A stretch of DNA of 64,000 bases from Arthrobacter sp. UKPF54-2 (GTDB lineage: Bacteria; Actinomycetota; Actinomycetes; Actinomycetales; Micrococcaceae). The position numbers were made by a program, and so were the translations under genes. Under the pieces are notes generated by a model, which searched no databases, was not told the origin of the DNA, and saw only the letters and a program-made list of their open reading frames with translations. Positions 40,501-47,894 of this stretch are shown piece by piece (the stretch's first letter is position 1; each line of letters opens with the position of its first letter). Location: positions 3,224,001-3,288,000 of the forward strand of contig NZ_CP040174.1 in assembly GCF_007858535.1 (NCBI RefSeq), in the 5' to 3' direction.

Positions 40501-41123
40501 AGGAAGGCGATCCGGCCGCGAACCCACATGGGGTCGGTCAGGTTGCCGTCGAGTTCCGGGACGAACCGTTCGAACTCGCCGTTCCCGTCCGCGTCGATCC
40601 AGAGCTTGCCGGCCGTGCCGCCGCGGTAGCGCTTCCACCAGGCCGGTTCGCGGGAAAGCACACTGGCCAGGACCACGGGCCGTTCGTCCCCGACCACGGT
40701 GCCGAAGGCCACCGATTCGACGGGCCCGAACGGCAGTTCCTCGGCCCAGCCGCCGTCCACCGGCAGGCTGTAAGCGTGGGTCAGGCGGCTGTCTGCCTGC
40801 CGGAAGGCACTGGTGACCACCACGTCGCCGTCGGGGGTAAACCCCTTGACCCGGGTGGAGCTGTGGCCGAAGTAGCTAAGCTGCCGGTATCCGCCGCCGT
40901 CGACGTCCGCGGTCACGACCTCCGGGGCGGTGCCCTGGACGACCGTCCACACCAGGCGCTGCCCGTCGGGGCTGAAGCGGGGGTTGCGGGCGGGCAGCTG
41001 CAGCGAGGAAACCCGCCAGGCGCGGCCACCGTCAAGAGGCGCAATCCAGACGTCGTCCTCGGCCACGAAGGTGACCAGATCGCCGTGCAGATGCGGAAAA
41101 CGGAGGTAGCTCGAATTGGTCAT
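37587..41123 (-). CDS. Tricorn-type S41 protease
   Basis: This 1178-residue protein is a tricorn homologue, a large cytosolic protease that trims peptides made by the proteasome or other proteases. A beta-propeller of repeated WD40/TolB-like blades occupies the first 360 residues (FSPDGQRLVW, GFTPDGDVVVT, AFLSDHEGYGNLY), and a second propeller follows (about 445-690). Next come the C1 domain with GTSHAYVRP (catalytic His), a PDZ domain (LTRPGADARVGDVLLAIDG) and the C2 domain with the nucleophile Ser1054 in EFAGSDGD. A low-complexity insert of about 80 residues (364-443) joins the propellers. No signal peptide is seen. Confidence 0.92.
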   Translation of the reverse strand: MTNSSYLRFPHLHGDLVTFVAEDDVWIAPLDGGRAWRVSSLQLPARNPRFSPDGQRLVWTVVQGTAPEVVTADVDGGGYRQLSYFGHSSTRVKGFTPDGDVVVTSAFRQADSRLTHAYSLPVDGGWAEELPFGPVESVAFGTVVGDERPVVLASVLSREPAWWKRYRGGTAGKLWIDADGNGEFERFVPELDGNLTDPMWVRGRIAFLSDHEGYGNLYSVLPNGTDLRRHTDHEDFYVRHAATDGERVVFESAGELWLLAGPDADAVKLDITLGSASQARRSTALKPSRHLGDVIPDHTGDASAVEAHGTLHWLRHKDGPSRIVEATAGVRARLPRPFGAGRIAYVADHGGAEALYLKAIAAPVHGGPATAPAAAARAGHDGDSGTPLPRPVSAAALTRPDAAATATDSDGHAHNGDAADGAATDATVHDGGSRDGAAHAAAQLTRIDFPKPSRASALEASPDGNWVAVGTSFGDVYLADTRTGALSVLSSIGEGSIDGFSWSPDSAWLGWAEPVTSFGSRTRLRLAGIAAGTGPAETGTGETPARPVIIDVTDGRFRDESPAFTPDGKFLAFLSNRSFDPVYDGHSFDLSFPSPIKPYLVALAADTPSPFGPSIALPGDGADSAGAAETAGTEDAVSVRVDAEGLAHRVINVPVPQGNYSDLSATAGALLWLDHELAGVTGEGRATLEDKNAAPSLVRFDLAKRRTSTIVEALDSYRLTGDGEKVVLVQDKQIRVSPAAAKADEDSGQLVKVDLNRIRVRLDPVSVWGQAFDEAWRLQRDFFWTEDMAGQDWDSVHARYRPIVERLGSHDDLVDLLWELHGELGTSHAYVRPALVTENGSNGQGRLGADLAFNGEGWEITRILAGESSDPLATSPLTRPGADARVGDVLLAIDGVELSEALTPAVQLAGAAGRAVELTLRNGVGHGDQAGKQRRVAVVPVKDEERLRYQEWVASNRRTVREASHGTFGYLHIPDMMANGWAQLHRDLDTETSLDGLIVDVRRNRGGHTSQLVAELIGRKVTGWSMPRGERPRTYPHHAPRGPVIILTDEFAGSDGDIITQVSKLRGIGPVIGTRTWGGVVGIDNRFALADGTGVTQPRYATWFTGGVGWGVENHGVAPDIEVAFPPHAYAAGADPQLEYGIGALKEMIQELPTDRPPLREGYRTVRPAPLPARRQGN

Positions 41124-41197
41124 CGTTCGATCATAGTCAAAACGGACGCGGCCTCCGGGGAGGTTCCCCTGCCGTGCCGGGCATGGTGAGATGGATC

Positions 41198-42091
41198 ATG
41201 CGAATCCTTGTTGCCGGCGCCTCCGGGCTGATCGGAACCGCCCTTTCCGGCACGCTGCGCGGCAGCGGGCACGACGTCGTCAGCCTCGTCCGGCGGCCGG
41301 CCGCCTCGGCCGCCGAGTTCCAATGGGACCCCGCCGCCGGACGGATCGACGACGTTGCCCTCAAGGGCGCCGACGCCGTCATCAACCTCTCCGGCGCCGG
41401 CATCGGCGACCGGCCCTGGACGCGGCGCCGGATCAACGAACTGGGCACCTCGCGGCTCGGCGCGACTCGGACCCTGACGGCGGCGATGGGCCGGATGGAC
41501 ACCCCGCCCGCGGTCTTCCTGAGCCAGTCCGCCTCCGGCTATTACGGCAACGCCGGGTCCGCGGTGCTCCGGGAGAACGCTCCCGCAGGGAACGGCATCC
41601 TGGCCCGGATCTGCGTTGACTGGGAGGCCGCCGCGCACGAGGCGCCGGCCGGGGTCCGGGTGGTCACCGCCCGCACCGGCGTCGTCCTGAGCCGCAGCGG
41701 AGGGGCGCTGGGCCGGTTGCTGCCCCTGCTGCGCCTGGGCGTGGGCGGCCCCCTCGGCAACGGCCGCCAGTACTGGCCGTGGATCACGCTTCCGGATGTG
41801 GCGGGTGCCTTCGAATTCCTGCTCTCCGCGCCCCTGGCCGGGCCGGTCAACATCTGCGCGCCGGAAAGCGCGGACGTGAACTCGTTGATCACGGCGCTGG
41901 CCGGGGCGCTCCACCGGCCGGCCCTGCTGCGGGTGCCCGCGCCGGTCCTGCGCCTCGTGCTGGGCCAGCTGGCCAACGAGCTGCTGCTGGCCAGCCAGCG
42001 GATGGAGCCCCCGGCCCTGGCCGGTGCCGGGTTCCATTGGCAGCACCCCTCCCTCGCCGAGGCCGCCGCCTGGGTGGCGGGCCGGTCCTAG
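41198..42091 (+). CDS. TIGR01777 family NAD-dependent epimerase/dehydratase-like protein
   Basis: This 297-residue extended short-chain dehydrogenase-type protein has the nucleotide-binding motif VAGASGLIGTALSGTLRGSG at residues 4-23, the family segment DAVINLSGAGIGDRPWTRRR, and SQSASGYYGNAG where the Tyr takes the catalytic place, followed by LARICVDWEAAA. The TIGR01777 branch (SulA/YfcH type) has no established substrate. The same family lies next to the E2 and lipB genes in mycobacteria, so the position is conserved. The ATG at 41198 is used; it is divergent from the tricorn gene and overlaps the convergent kinase gene by 4 bases at the end. Confidence 0.9.
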   Translation: MRILVAGASGLIGTALSGTLRGSGHDVVSLVRRPAASAAEFQWDPAAGRIDDVALKGADAVINLSGAGIGDRPWTRRRINELGTSRLGATRTLTAAMGRMDTPPAVFLSQSASGYYGNAGSAVLRENAPAGNGILARICVDWEAAAHEAPAGVRVVTARTGVVLSRSGGALGRLLPLLRLGVGGPLGNGRQYWPWITLPDVAGAFEFLLSAPLAGPVNICAPESADVNSLITALAGALHRPALLRVPAPVLRLVLGQLANELLLASQRMEPPALAGAGFHWQHPSLAEAAAWVAGRS

Positions 42092-43824
42092 TCCCCGGCG
42101 CCGGGGAGGATCTCCTGGATCCGCCACCTGCCGTCCACCGGCACCAGGACCAGGCGGAGCCGGCGTTCCCCCGCGGCGGCCGCTTCGGCCACGACCGAGC
42201 CGCCGGCGTCGAGCTCGCGGTACGGCGGCGAGGCCACGCTGAGGGCCACTACGGCCCGCGCGGGGGTGCTTTCCGGCTGGCTCTCGACCAGCGAGAGCCG
42301 GGCCTCGAACCCCTCCAGCAGATGGCCCGATTCCGCCAGCCTTGCACCCAGCGCGGCGTCCGCGGCGGCAGCCGGCGACGCCGGGACGTTGACGCTCTCC
42401 AGCAAGCCGAGGCTTCCCGTTGCGAGGGCATAGGAACGCAGGCCGGCGAGGCCCCGGACGGCGTCCTCCGGCCGTGGTGCCGCGAGCAGCTCCTGGAATT
42501 CCGCGGGAACGTCCCGGGGTGCCCCGGCCGCGTCCGGGCTGGCTTGCGCGCCTTGTCCGGAGGCAGGTGCAGGGTCCACGGATGGTCCGGGCGCCGGCCC
42601 GGCAAGCAGCGGCGCCCCGACAATGCCGCCGGCCGTGACGAGGGCTGCCAGCACGAATGCCGCCGCAGTCCGCCGGACGCCTGCCCGGCGGACGCCTGCC
42701 CGGCGCAGACGCTGCACCCGGCCAAGCGATCCTGCATGCCGTGCGCGGTCTGCCCCTCCGCTAGCGGCATCGGTCCCGGCTCGCTGCGTCGATACAGCGA
42801 GTGCGGGGCGAAGCCGCGAGTCAGCCGTCGGACGCCGTCCCCGGCCGCGCCCTCCCCGCGACCGGCCCTGCCAGGCCCGGAGCCAGGCCCGGAGCCGTGC
42901 CGTCCGGCGCGCCCTCGCACTCACGGGCATGGAGCGCCGGGTCAGCAGCTGAGGCAGCACGGTCGGGTGCACCGACGCCGAGAGGTCCACGGGCGCTGCG
43001 GGCGCGCTGCGGAAGACGGCGGCCGCGAGTTCTGCCGCGGACGGCCGCTGGCGCCGGTCGGAGCGCAGTCCCGCCTCGAGGGCCTCTGCGAGCCCGGCCG
43101 GAACCCCCGGAACCAGCAGCGGCAGCGGCGGCCGCTGCGTCTCCGGCTCCGGCGCCCTGCCGGTCAGGCAGAACCAGCCCAGGGCCGCCACGGAATAAAC
43201 GTCACCCTCCGGCTGAAGCCCGGCCCGGACGGCATCAACCGGCGCTGGGTCGCGGAACCCGTCCGTGCCGGGGCGGGACGGTGCCCCCGGGTCCGCCAGC
43301 ATCCGGGCCACACCGAGGTCGGAGAGCAGCGGCTTGCCCCGGGCGGTGAACAGCACGTTGCCGGGTGAGACGTCGCCGTGGGTAAAGCCGTTTCCGTGCA
43401 GATAGGCCAGCGCCTGCGCGATCGGCGTCAGGATCGTGACGGCTTCCCCCGGCGTGAGGCTGCCGCGCGCGGCCAGCAGCGCCGCCAGTGATCCGCCGGG
43501 CGCATAATCCAGCACCAGGCCCAGACCCGCGGCATCGCCGCTCCCGTCGCGCAGCCGCACCACGGCGCGGGCCTTGACGAGGTGTTCGTGCTCGAGCACG
43601 GAGAGGATCCGTACCTCGCGCCGCACGGCCTCCTCGGCGTCGTCCGGCGCCGTTGGCCCGGCACCGGCAAAACACTTCAGCGCGACGTCACGGCGCGTCA
43701 CATGGTCCGTGGCCAGCCAGACGGCGGCGGTTCCGCCGCGCCCCAGCAGCCGGCCGACGTCGTACCCGGGAACCTCCGGGGCCCGCCCGGCGGCAGGCAG
43801 GGAAGGCAGCGTGTCATCATCCAT
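42088..43824 (-). CDS. Membrane-anchored serine/threonine protein kinase with degenerate motifs
   Basis: This 578-residue protein has an N-terminal kinase domain (about 19-275), a basic linker, one membrane helix (about 387-409) and an extracytoplasmic C-terminal domain of about 165 residues. The glycine loop LLGRGGTAAVW, Lys50 and Glu70 are present. The catalytic loop is HGDVSPGN (149-156), with HGD instead of HRD, and the metal motif is DLG (169-171) instead of DFG. The catalytic Asp151, Asn156 and Asp169 remain, so activity is possible. The linker is unusually rich in Arg (about 303-332) and includes an exact in-frame duplication of RRAGV. The external domain has no recognised fold. Confidence 0.85.
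   Translation of the reverse strand: MDDDTLPSLPAAGRAPEVPGYDVGRLLGRGGTAAVWLATDHVTRRDVALKCFAGAGPTAPDDAEEAVRREVRILSVLEHEHLVKARAVVRLRDGSGDAAGLGLVLDYAPGGSLAALLAARGSLTPGEAVTILTPIAQALAYLHGNGFTHGDVSPGNVLFTARGKPLLSDLGVARMLADPGAPSRPGTDGFRDPAPVDAVRAGLQPEGDVYSVAALGWFCLTGRAPEPETQRPPLPLLVPGVPAGLAEALEAGLRSDRRQRPSAAELAAAVFRSAPAAPVDLSASVHPTVLPQLLTRRSMPVSARARRTARLRAWLRAWQGRSRGGRGRGRRPTADSRLRPALAVSTQRAGTDAASGGADRARHAGSLGRVQRLRRAGVRRAGVRRTAAAFVLAALVTAGGIVGAPLLAGPAPGPSVDPAPASGQGAQASPDAAGAPRDVPAEFQELLAAPRPEDAVRGLAGLRSYALATGSLGLLESVNVPASPAAAADAALGARLAESGHLLEGFEARLSLVESQPESTPARAVVALSVASPPYRELDAGGSVVAEAAAAGERRLRLVLVPVDGRWRIQEILPGAGD
42674..42703 (-). repeat. Perfect 15-bp tandem duplication inside the kinase gene
   Basis: Two adjacent identical copies of CGGACGCCTGCCCGG encode the repeated RRAGV just before the membrane helix. 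The reading frame is kept. Confidence 0.85.
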
Positions 43825-43931
43825 AGCTCAGGAATAGCCGATCCGCGCCGTCCCTGCAGAAGTTATCCACAGGCATGAGAGCTTCGCCACAGAATCGGTC
43901 CGCAGAAGCGCCGAGGACTAAGCTGGATGCC

Positions 43932-44600
43932 ATGACTCTTGAGTTCTCCCAGCTGGGTCTCGCTCCCGACTTCGTCGACTACACCCGCGGCTGGGACATC
44001 CAGCGCGAGCTGCACGAGAAAGTCGCCGCCGGAACCGCCCCCAGCACCGTTCTGCTGCTCGAACATTCCGCGGTCTACACCGCCGGCAAGCGCACCGAAG
44101 ACCATGAACGCCCCTTCGACGGGACCCCCGTGGTGCCGGTGGACCGCGGCGGCAAGCTGACCTGGCACGGTCCGGGCCAGTTGGTGGGCTATCCCATCAT
44201 CAAGCTGAAGAACCCGGCTGGCATCCGGGACTACGTCGAGCGCCTCGAAGCCGTCATCATCGCCGTCCTGGCCGACTACGGCATCGACGCCGTCCGGATC
44301 AAGGGCCGAGCGGGCGTCTGGATCGACCAGGACGAGAAGGGCCCGGCGCGGAAGATCGCCGCCATCGGTATCCGCGTCCACGAGGGCGTGACCATGCACG
44401 GCTTCGCGATCAACTGCAACAACGACCTGGCGCCCTACGCCCAGATCATCGCCTGCGGCATCACCGACGCCGGCGTCACCACGATCGCGCAGGAGACCGG
44501 CCGGGACGTCACGCCCGCTGACCTCGTGTCGCGGATCACCGAGGAACTGCGCAACAATGAAGAAGCCCTAGTTGCAACCCATGAAGGAGCCCTACTGTGA
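43932..44600 (+). CDS. lipB: Lipoyl(octanoyl) transferase
   Basis: LipB moves octanoyl from acyl carrier protein to lipoyl domains of E2 and related proteins, the first step of lipoate synthesis. The 222-residue protein has the conserved [13 protein letters not shown], the KIAAIGIRV segment with the active Lys, [11 protein letters not shown], and the nucleophile Cys in IIACGI. The ATG at 43932 matches the family start; upstream frame is not conserved. The stop overlaps the lipA GTG by 4 bases, so the two genes are translationally coupled. Confidence 0.95.
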   Translation: MTLEFSQLGLAPDFVDYTRGWDIQRELHEKVAAGTAPSTVLLLEHSAVYTAGKRTEDHERPFDGTPVVPVDRGGKLTWHGPGQLVGYPIIKLKNPAGIRDYVERLEAVIIAVLADYGIDAVRIKGRAGVWIDQDEKGPARKIAAIGIRVHEGVTMHGFAINCNNDLAPYAQIIACGITDAGVTTIAQETGRDVTPADLVSRITEELRNNEEALVATHEGALL

Positions 44601-45604
44601 CACTGGCACCAGAAGGCCGGAAGATGCTGCGCATCGAGCAGCGCAATGCGGCCACCCCGGTGGAGCGGAAGCCCGAATGGATTAAGGCCAAGGTCCAGAT
44701 GGGCCCGGAGTTCGTCCAGCTCAAGAACCTGGTCAAGAAGGAAGGCCTGCACACCGTGTGCGAGGAGGCCGGCTGCCCCAACATCTTCGAATGCTGGGAA
44801 GACAAGGAAGCGACCTTCCTGATCGGCGGCTCCGAATGCACCCGGCGCTGCGACTTCTGCCAGATCGACACCGGCAAACCCTCCCCCGTGGACATGTTCG
44901 AACCCACCAAGGTGGCCCGCTCGGTCCAGGCCATGCAGCTGCGCTACGCCACCGTCACCGGCGTGGCCCGCGACGACCTCGCCGACGAGGGCGTCTGGCT
45001 CTACGCCGAAACCGTCCGCAAGATCCACGAACTGAACCCCGGCACCGGCGTCGAGCTGCTGATCCCGGACTTCTCCGGCAAACCCGAACACATCGCGGCG
45101 ATCTGCGACTCCAAACCCGAAGTCTTCGCGCACAACGTCGAAACCGTGCCGCGGATCTTCAAGCGCATCCGCCCCGCGTTCCGCTACGAACGCTCCCTCG
45201 ACGTCATCACCCAGGGCCGCAACCTCGGCATGGTCACCAAATCCAACCTGATCCTGGGCATGGGCGAGACCCGCGAGGAAATCTCCGAAGCGCTGCGCGA
45301 CCTGCACGAGGCCGGCTGCGACCTGATCACCATCACCCAGTACCTGCGCCCGAGTGAACGCCACCTCCCGGTGGACCGCTGGGTCAAGCCGCAGGAATTC
45401 GTCGACCTGCAAAACGAGGCCGACGAGATCGGCTTCCTCGGCGTCATGTCCGGGCCCCTGGTGCGCTCCTCCTACCGCGCCGGCCGGCTCTGGGCCACCG
45501 CCATGCGCAAAAAGGGCTGGGAAATCCCGGCCGAACTCGCGCACATCGAAAGCTCAGGCAGCACCCGCCAGGAAGCCAGCTCACTCCTCGCGGCGCACTC
45601 CTGA
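44597..45604 (+). CDS. lipA: Lipoyl synthase
   Basis: LipA is a radical SAM enzyme that inserts two sulfur atoms into octanoylated lipoyl domains. The 335-residue protein has the auxiliary cluster motif C-x4-C-x5-C ([12 protein letters not shown]) and the radical SAM motif CTRRCDFC that binds the second [4Fe-4S] cluster; the C-terminal RSSYRAG contributes the Ser ligand. The start is GTG, placed inside the lipB stop region (44597-44600 overlap), so production of both is coupled. The likely substrates nearby are the two lipoyl domains of the E2 gene product. Confidence 0.96.
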   Translation: MTLAPEGRKMLRIEQRNAATPVERKPEWIKAKVQMGPEFVQLKNLVKKEGLHTVCEEAGCPNIFECWEDKEATFLIGGSECTRRCDFCQIDTGKPSPVDMFEPTKVARSVQAMQLRYATVTGVARDDLADEGVWLYAETVRKIHELNPGTGVELLIPDFSGKPEHIAAICDSKPEVFAHNVETVPRIFKRIRPAFRYERSLDVITQGRNLGMVTKSNLILGMGETREEISEALRDLHEAGCDLITITQYLRPSERHLPVDRWVKPQEFVDLQNEADEIGFLGVMSGPLVRSSYRAGRLWATAMRKKGWEIPAELAHIESSGSTRQEASSLLAAHS

Positions 45605-45629
45605 ACAACCCCGCACACCCATGCCGCCC

Positions 45630-45664
45630 AGGGCCGGCGCCGGAGCAATCCGGTGTCCGGCCCT
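45630..45664 (+). terminator. GC hairpin after lipA
   Basis: AGGGCCGG-CG-CCGG pairs with CCGG-TGT-CCGGCCCT around a 6-base loop, 26 bases after the stop. The stem has an internal loop and no T run, so termination is likely partial. A TAGAAT element (45680-45685), a good -10 match, lies just after it and only 9 bases before the next ATG. Confidence 0.55.
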
Positions 45665-45694
45665 GAGCCGTGGATCACGTAGAATTAAGGCACT

Positions 45695-46456
45695 ATGGCG
45701 AATTCCCCTGACTCCAGCACGTCCACTTCTTCAGCCGATGCGCCGAAGCGTGGCCTTTTTTCCCGCAAGCCCAAGGAAGCCAAGGTCAAGAAGCCGAGCC
45801 GGCTGAAGCAGATCCGCGAAGTCTTCCAGATGACGCGCCGCCACGATCCGATGGTCCCGTGGCTGATGCTGCTGGCCTTCCTCGGCGTCGTGGCTGTCAG
45901 CTTCCTGGTGGGATTCCTGCTGGAGAACTGGATCACTGGGCTGATCATCGGCATTCCGCTGGGTATCCTCGCGGCCACGCTGATCCTCTCCCGCCGCGCC
46001 GAACGTGCGGCCTTCGCCCAAATTGAGAACCAGCCGGGCGCCTCGGGCGCCGCCCTGGGCACCCTCCGCCGCGGCTGGATCACCGAGGAGCAGCCGGTCG
46101 CCGTGAACCCGCGCACCCAGGACGCCGTGTTCCGCGCCATCGGCCGGCCCGGCGTCGTGCTGGTCAGCGAAGGTCCCAGCCACCGCGTCAAGCCCCTGCT
46201 CGACGGCGAACGCAAGCGCCTCGCACGCATCCTGCCCAACGTCACCATCCACGTGATCGAGAGCGGCCGGGGCGAGGGCCAGACCCCGATCAGCCAGGTC
46301 GCCAAGAAGATGGGCAAGATGAAAAACGAACTGACCAAGACCGAGGTCAGCACTGTCTCCAAGCGCATCTCCTCACTTGGCAACCGCCTGCCGATCCCGA
46401 AGGGCATCGACCCGTACAAGGCCCGCCCGGACCGCAAGTCGGCCCGCGGCCGCTAA
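45695..46456 (+). CDS. DUF4191 family membrane protein
   Basis: This 253-residue protein belongs to the DUF4191 family. A basic N-terminal segment (KRGLFSRKPKEAKVKKPSRLKQ, described here by position, about 19-40) precedes two helices (about 54-74 and 79-94: LMLLAFLGVVAVSFLVGFLL and ITGLIIGIPLGILAATLIL). A soluble part includes GWITEEQPVAVNPRTQDAVFRAIGRPGVVL and ends in a Lys-rich tail. The function is unknown. It occurs after lipA and before glnA1 in mycobacteria too (Rv2219 position), so the locus is stable. A -10-like TAGAAT ends 9 bases before the ATG, so its own transcript has a very short leader. Confidence 0.88.
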   Translation: MANSPDSSTSTSSADAPKRGLFSRKPKEAKVKKPSRLKQIREVFQMTRRHDPMVPWLMLLAFLGVVAVSFLVGFLLENWITGLIIGIPLGILAATLILSRRAERAAFAQIENQPGASGAALGTLRRGWITEEQPVAVNPRTQDAVFRAIGRPGVVLVSEGPSHRVKPLLDGERKRLARILPNVTIHVIESGRGEGQTPISQVAKKMGKMKNELTKTEVSTVSKRISSLGNRLPIPKGIDPYKARPDRKSARGR

Positions 46457-46479
46457 GGGCGCCCGCGCCTTAAGCGAAC

Positions 46480-46522
46480 GAACGCCCCGGTTACCGGCAT
46501 CATGCCAGGGACCGGGGCGTTC
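46480..46522 (+). terminator. Terminator after the DUF4191 gene
   Basis: A perfect 12-bp stem (GAACGCCCCGGT) encloses a 19-base loop that itself can form a 5-bp hairpin (GGCAT-C-ATGCC). The tail CGCTTTGG has a short T run. Confidence 0.75.
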
Positions 46523-46641
46523 CGCTTTGGCCCCCTCATCCCACGTGTCCGACGCCGGTGCCGCACCGCCGGCCGGCAGCGCAGCCGCCGTCGTTCCGGC
46601 CGCCGCTTATGCCGCCACCCCAACCGAATCCGGAGAGCTCC

Positions 46642-47004
46642 ATGAAACGTCCCTCGAAGTCCGCCGTCGTCAGGATTTTCCGCGTGCTGGCCATCGCCGA
46701 AGCCTTCAGCTGGGCGGCGCTGCTGGTGGGGATGTTCCTCAAATGGGTGCTCCGCACCACCGAACTGGGCGTGGAGCTCGCCGGCCCGGTGCACGGGGCG
46801 TTCTTCATCGGCTACGGAATCTCGGCCCTGGCGCTGTGGCGGCTGCAGCGGTGGCCGTTCCTGGTGGCGCTCTTTGCCGGATTCTCCGCGGTCCTGCCGT
46901 TCACCACCGTTTGGTTCGAGCGCTGGGCCGGCCGCCGCGGCTACCTCTCCGTCCGCGACGGCGAGGACGACCTGGCCCGTGCCCAGGAGCCGGCGCGGGT
47001 CTAA
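46642..47004 (+). CDS. DUF3817 membrane protein
   Basis: This 120-residue protein of the DUF3817 family has three hydrophobic helices: IFRVLAIAEAFSWAALLVGM, VELAGPVHGAFFIGYGISALALW and WPFLVALFAGFSAVLPFTTVWFE. The conserved His in GPVHG and the Glu of AEAFSW are typical of the family, whose role is unknown. Proteins of this kind are common in actinobacteria. The ATG at 46642 follows GGAGAG by 3-4 bases. The stop is followed by the second REP-like palindrome. Confidence 0.85.
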   Translation: MKRPSKSAVVRIFRVLAIAEAFSWAALLVGMFLKWVLRTTELGVELAGPVHGAFFIGYGISALALWRLQRWPFLVALFAGFSAVLPFTTVWFERWAGRRGYLSVRDGEDDLARAQEPARV

Positions 47005-47082
47005 GTCCCAACGGCGCGCTTGGCGATCCGGTGCGTTTCTTCGCTGCGCCGGTCAGCCCTCCCGGGCTGGCCTCCGGCCGCT

Positions 47083-47146
47083 CGGCGATTAGCCACGGAT
47101 GGCCGCCATGCGGGGCGGGATGCCGGCCATCTCTGGCTAAGCGCTG
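47083..47146. repeat. Imperfect palindrome, REP-like copy 2
   Basis: TTAGCCA-CG-GATGGCCG (47089-47105) faces CGGCCATC-TC-TGGCTAA (47124-47140). Both arms match the 17-mer TTAGCCAGAGATGGCCG (left 15/17, right 17/17) found also in the copy near 12.9 kb. The element is framed by two similar 20-bp direct segments, GCGCTTGGCGATCCGGTGCG at 47016 and a GCGCTGGGCG...GGTGCG variant at 47141. Confidence 0.7.
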
Positions 47147-47159
47147 GGCGTTCGGTGCG

Positions 47160-47597
47160 CTACATCCGGACGAGAATCGTGTTCATGGCCTTGTCGTGCA
47201 GACCACGGTGATCCGGGTCGAAGATGACCGCGGGGATCACGAGGCACAGCAGCACACTGCGGACCAGGGCCGGAAGCGGGCCCGCGGGGCCGCCGCCGAG
47301 CCGAAGGACATGGATGCCCATGATGCGGTGGCCGATGCTGTAACCCAGCGTGCCCACCAGCAGCGCCTGCTCCACGGCGAACACGGCCAGGGTTGCCCAG
47401 GAGTTCCCGCCAAAGGCGAAGTTGCTGATCAGCAGGGCGATCCCCCAGTCGATGCAAATGGCGAGGATCCGCCGTCCGGCCCGCGCGATGGAGCCGGGGC
47501 CGGACTCGGGCAGGCCGAGGCGCTCTCCCGGGTACTTGGAGATGCCGGAGGTGTCCGGTCCGCTGAGCCAGGAGCCTATGTCTTTGCGATCAACCAC
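47160..47597 (-). CDS. RDD family membrane protein
   Basis: This 145-residue protein has the RDD fold: a first helix with the Arg-Asp signature (ARAGRRILAICIDWGIALLIS), a second helix (WATLAVFAVEQALLVGTLG) followed by the conserved GHRIMGIHVLRL, and a third (LVRSVLLCLVIPAVIF) followed by DRGLHDKAMNT-type residues (DHRGLHDKA). RDD proteins are thought to act in ion exchange or transport; none is specific here. Mycobacteria also keep an RDD gene next to glnA1. It converges on DUF3817 with the palindrome between and is divergent from glnA1. Confidence 0.88.
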   Translation of the reverse strand: MVDRKDIGSWLSGPDTSGISKYPGERLGLPESGPGSIARAGRRILAICIDWGIALLISNFAFGGNSWATLAVFAVEQALLVGTLGYSIGHRIMGIHVLRLGGGPAGPLPALVRSVLLCLVIPAVIFDPDHRGLHDKAMNTILVRM

Positions 47598-47724
47598 CCT
47601 CCAAGCCTATCGGCTCCGGCAGGCCTCCACGGATGTTCACAATGTGGACTTTCCGTGGTCATACAGCGGACCCGGATAGGCCACACTGTGGACAGCGGCT
47701 AGCTTTAACACGTCAGCGCATTCT

Positions 47725-47762
47725 GTAACCTGCCCGAAACAAAGCGGACACCGCGGGGAAAT
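47725..47762 (+). promoter_or_regulatory. GlnR operator upstream of glnA1
   Basis: The region reads GTAAC-N6-GAAAC-N6-GACAC-N6-GAAAT, matching the GlnR consensus (gTnAC-n6-GaAAC, repeated with 6 bases between) in spacing throughout and in 18 of 20 defined bases. It lies about 133 bases upstream of the glnA1 start. GlnR is the OmpR-type global nitrogen regulator of actinobacteria and normally activates glnA under nitrogen limitation. Confidence 0.75.
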
Positions 47763-47894
47763 CCCGTGTCCTTAGGGTGGTAACAGTTGCCAGCGGCATC
47801 GTAGGCGGGGTGAACATTGCGTTTTCCCCGCCGTCGGACTGCGCTGGACCACACGGCCCGACGGCCAGATCTTTCATATGCGTAAGGAGCATAG

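Noticed and set aside
42088-43824. Calling the kinase a dead pseudokinase
   Set aside because: Lys50, Asp151, Asn156 and Asp169 are all present, so loss of activity cannot be claimed.
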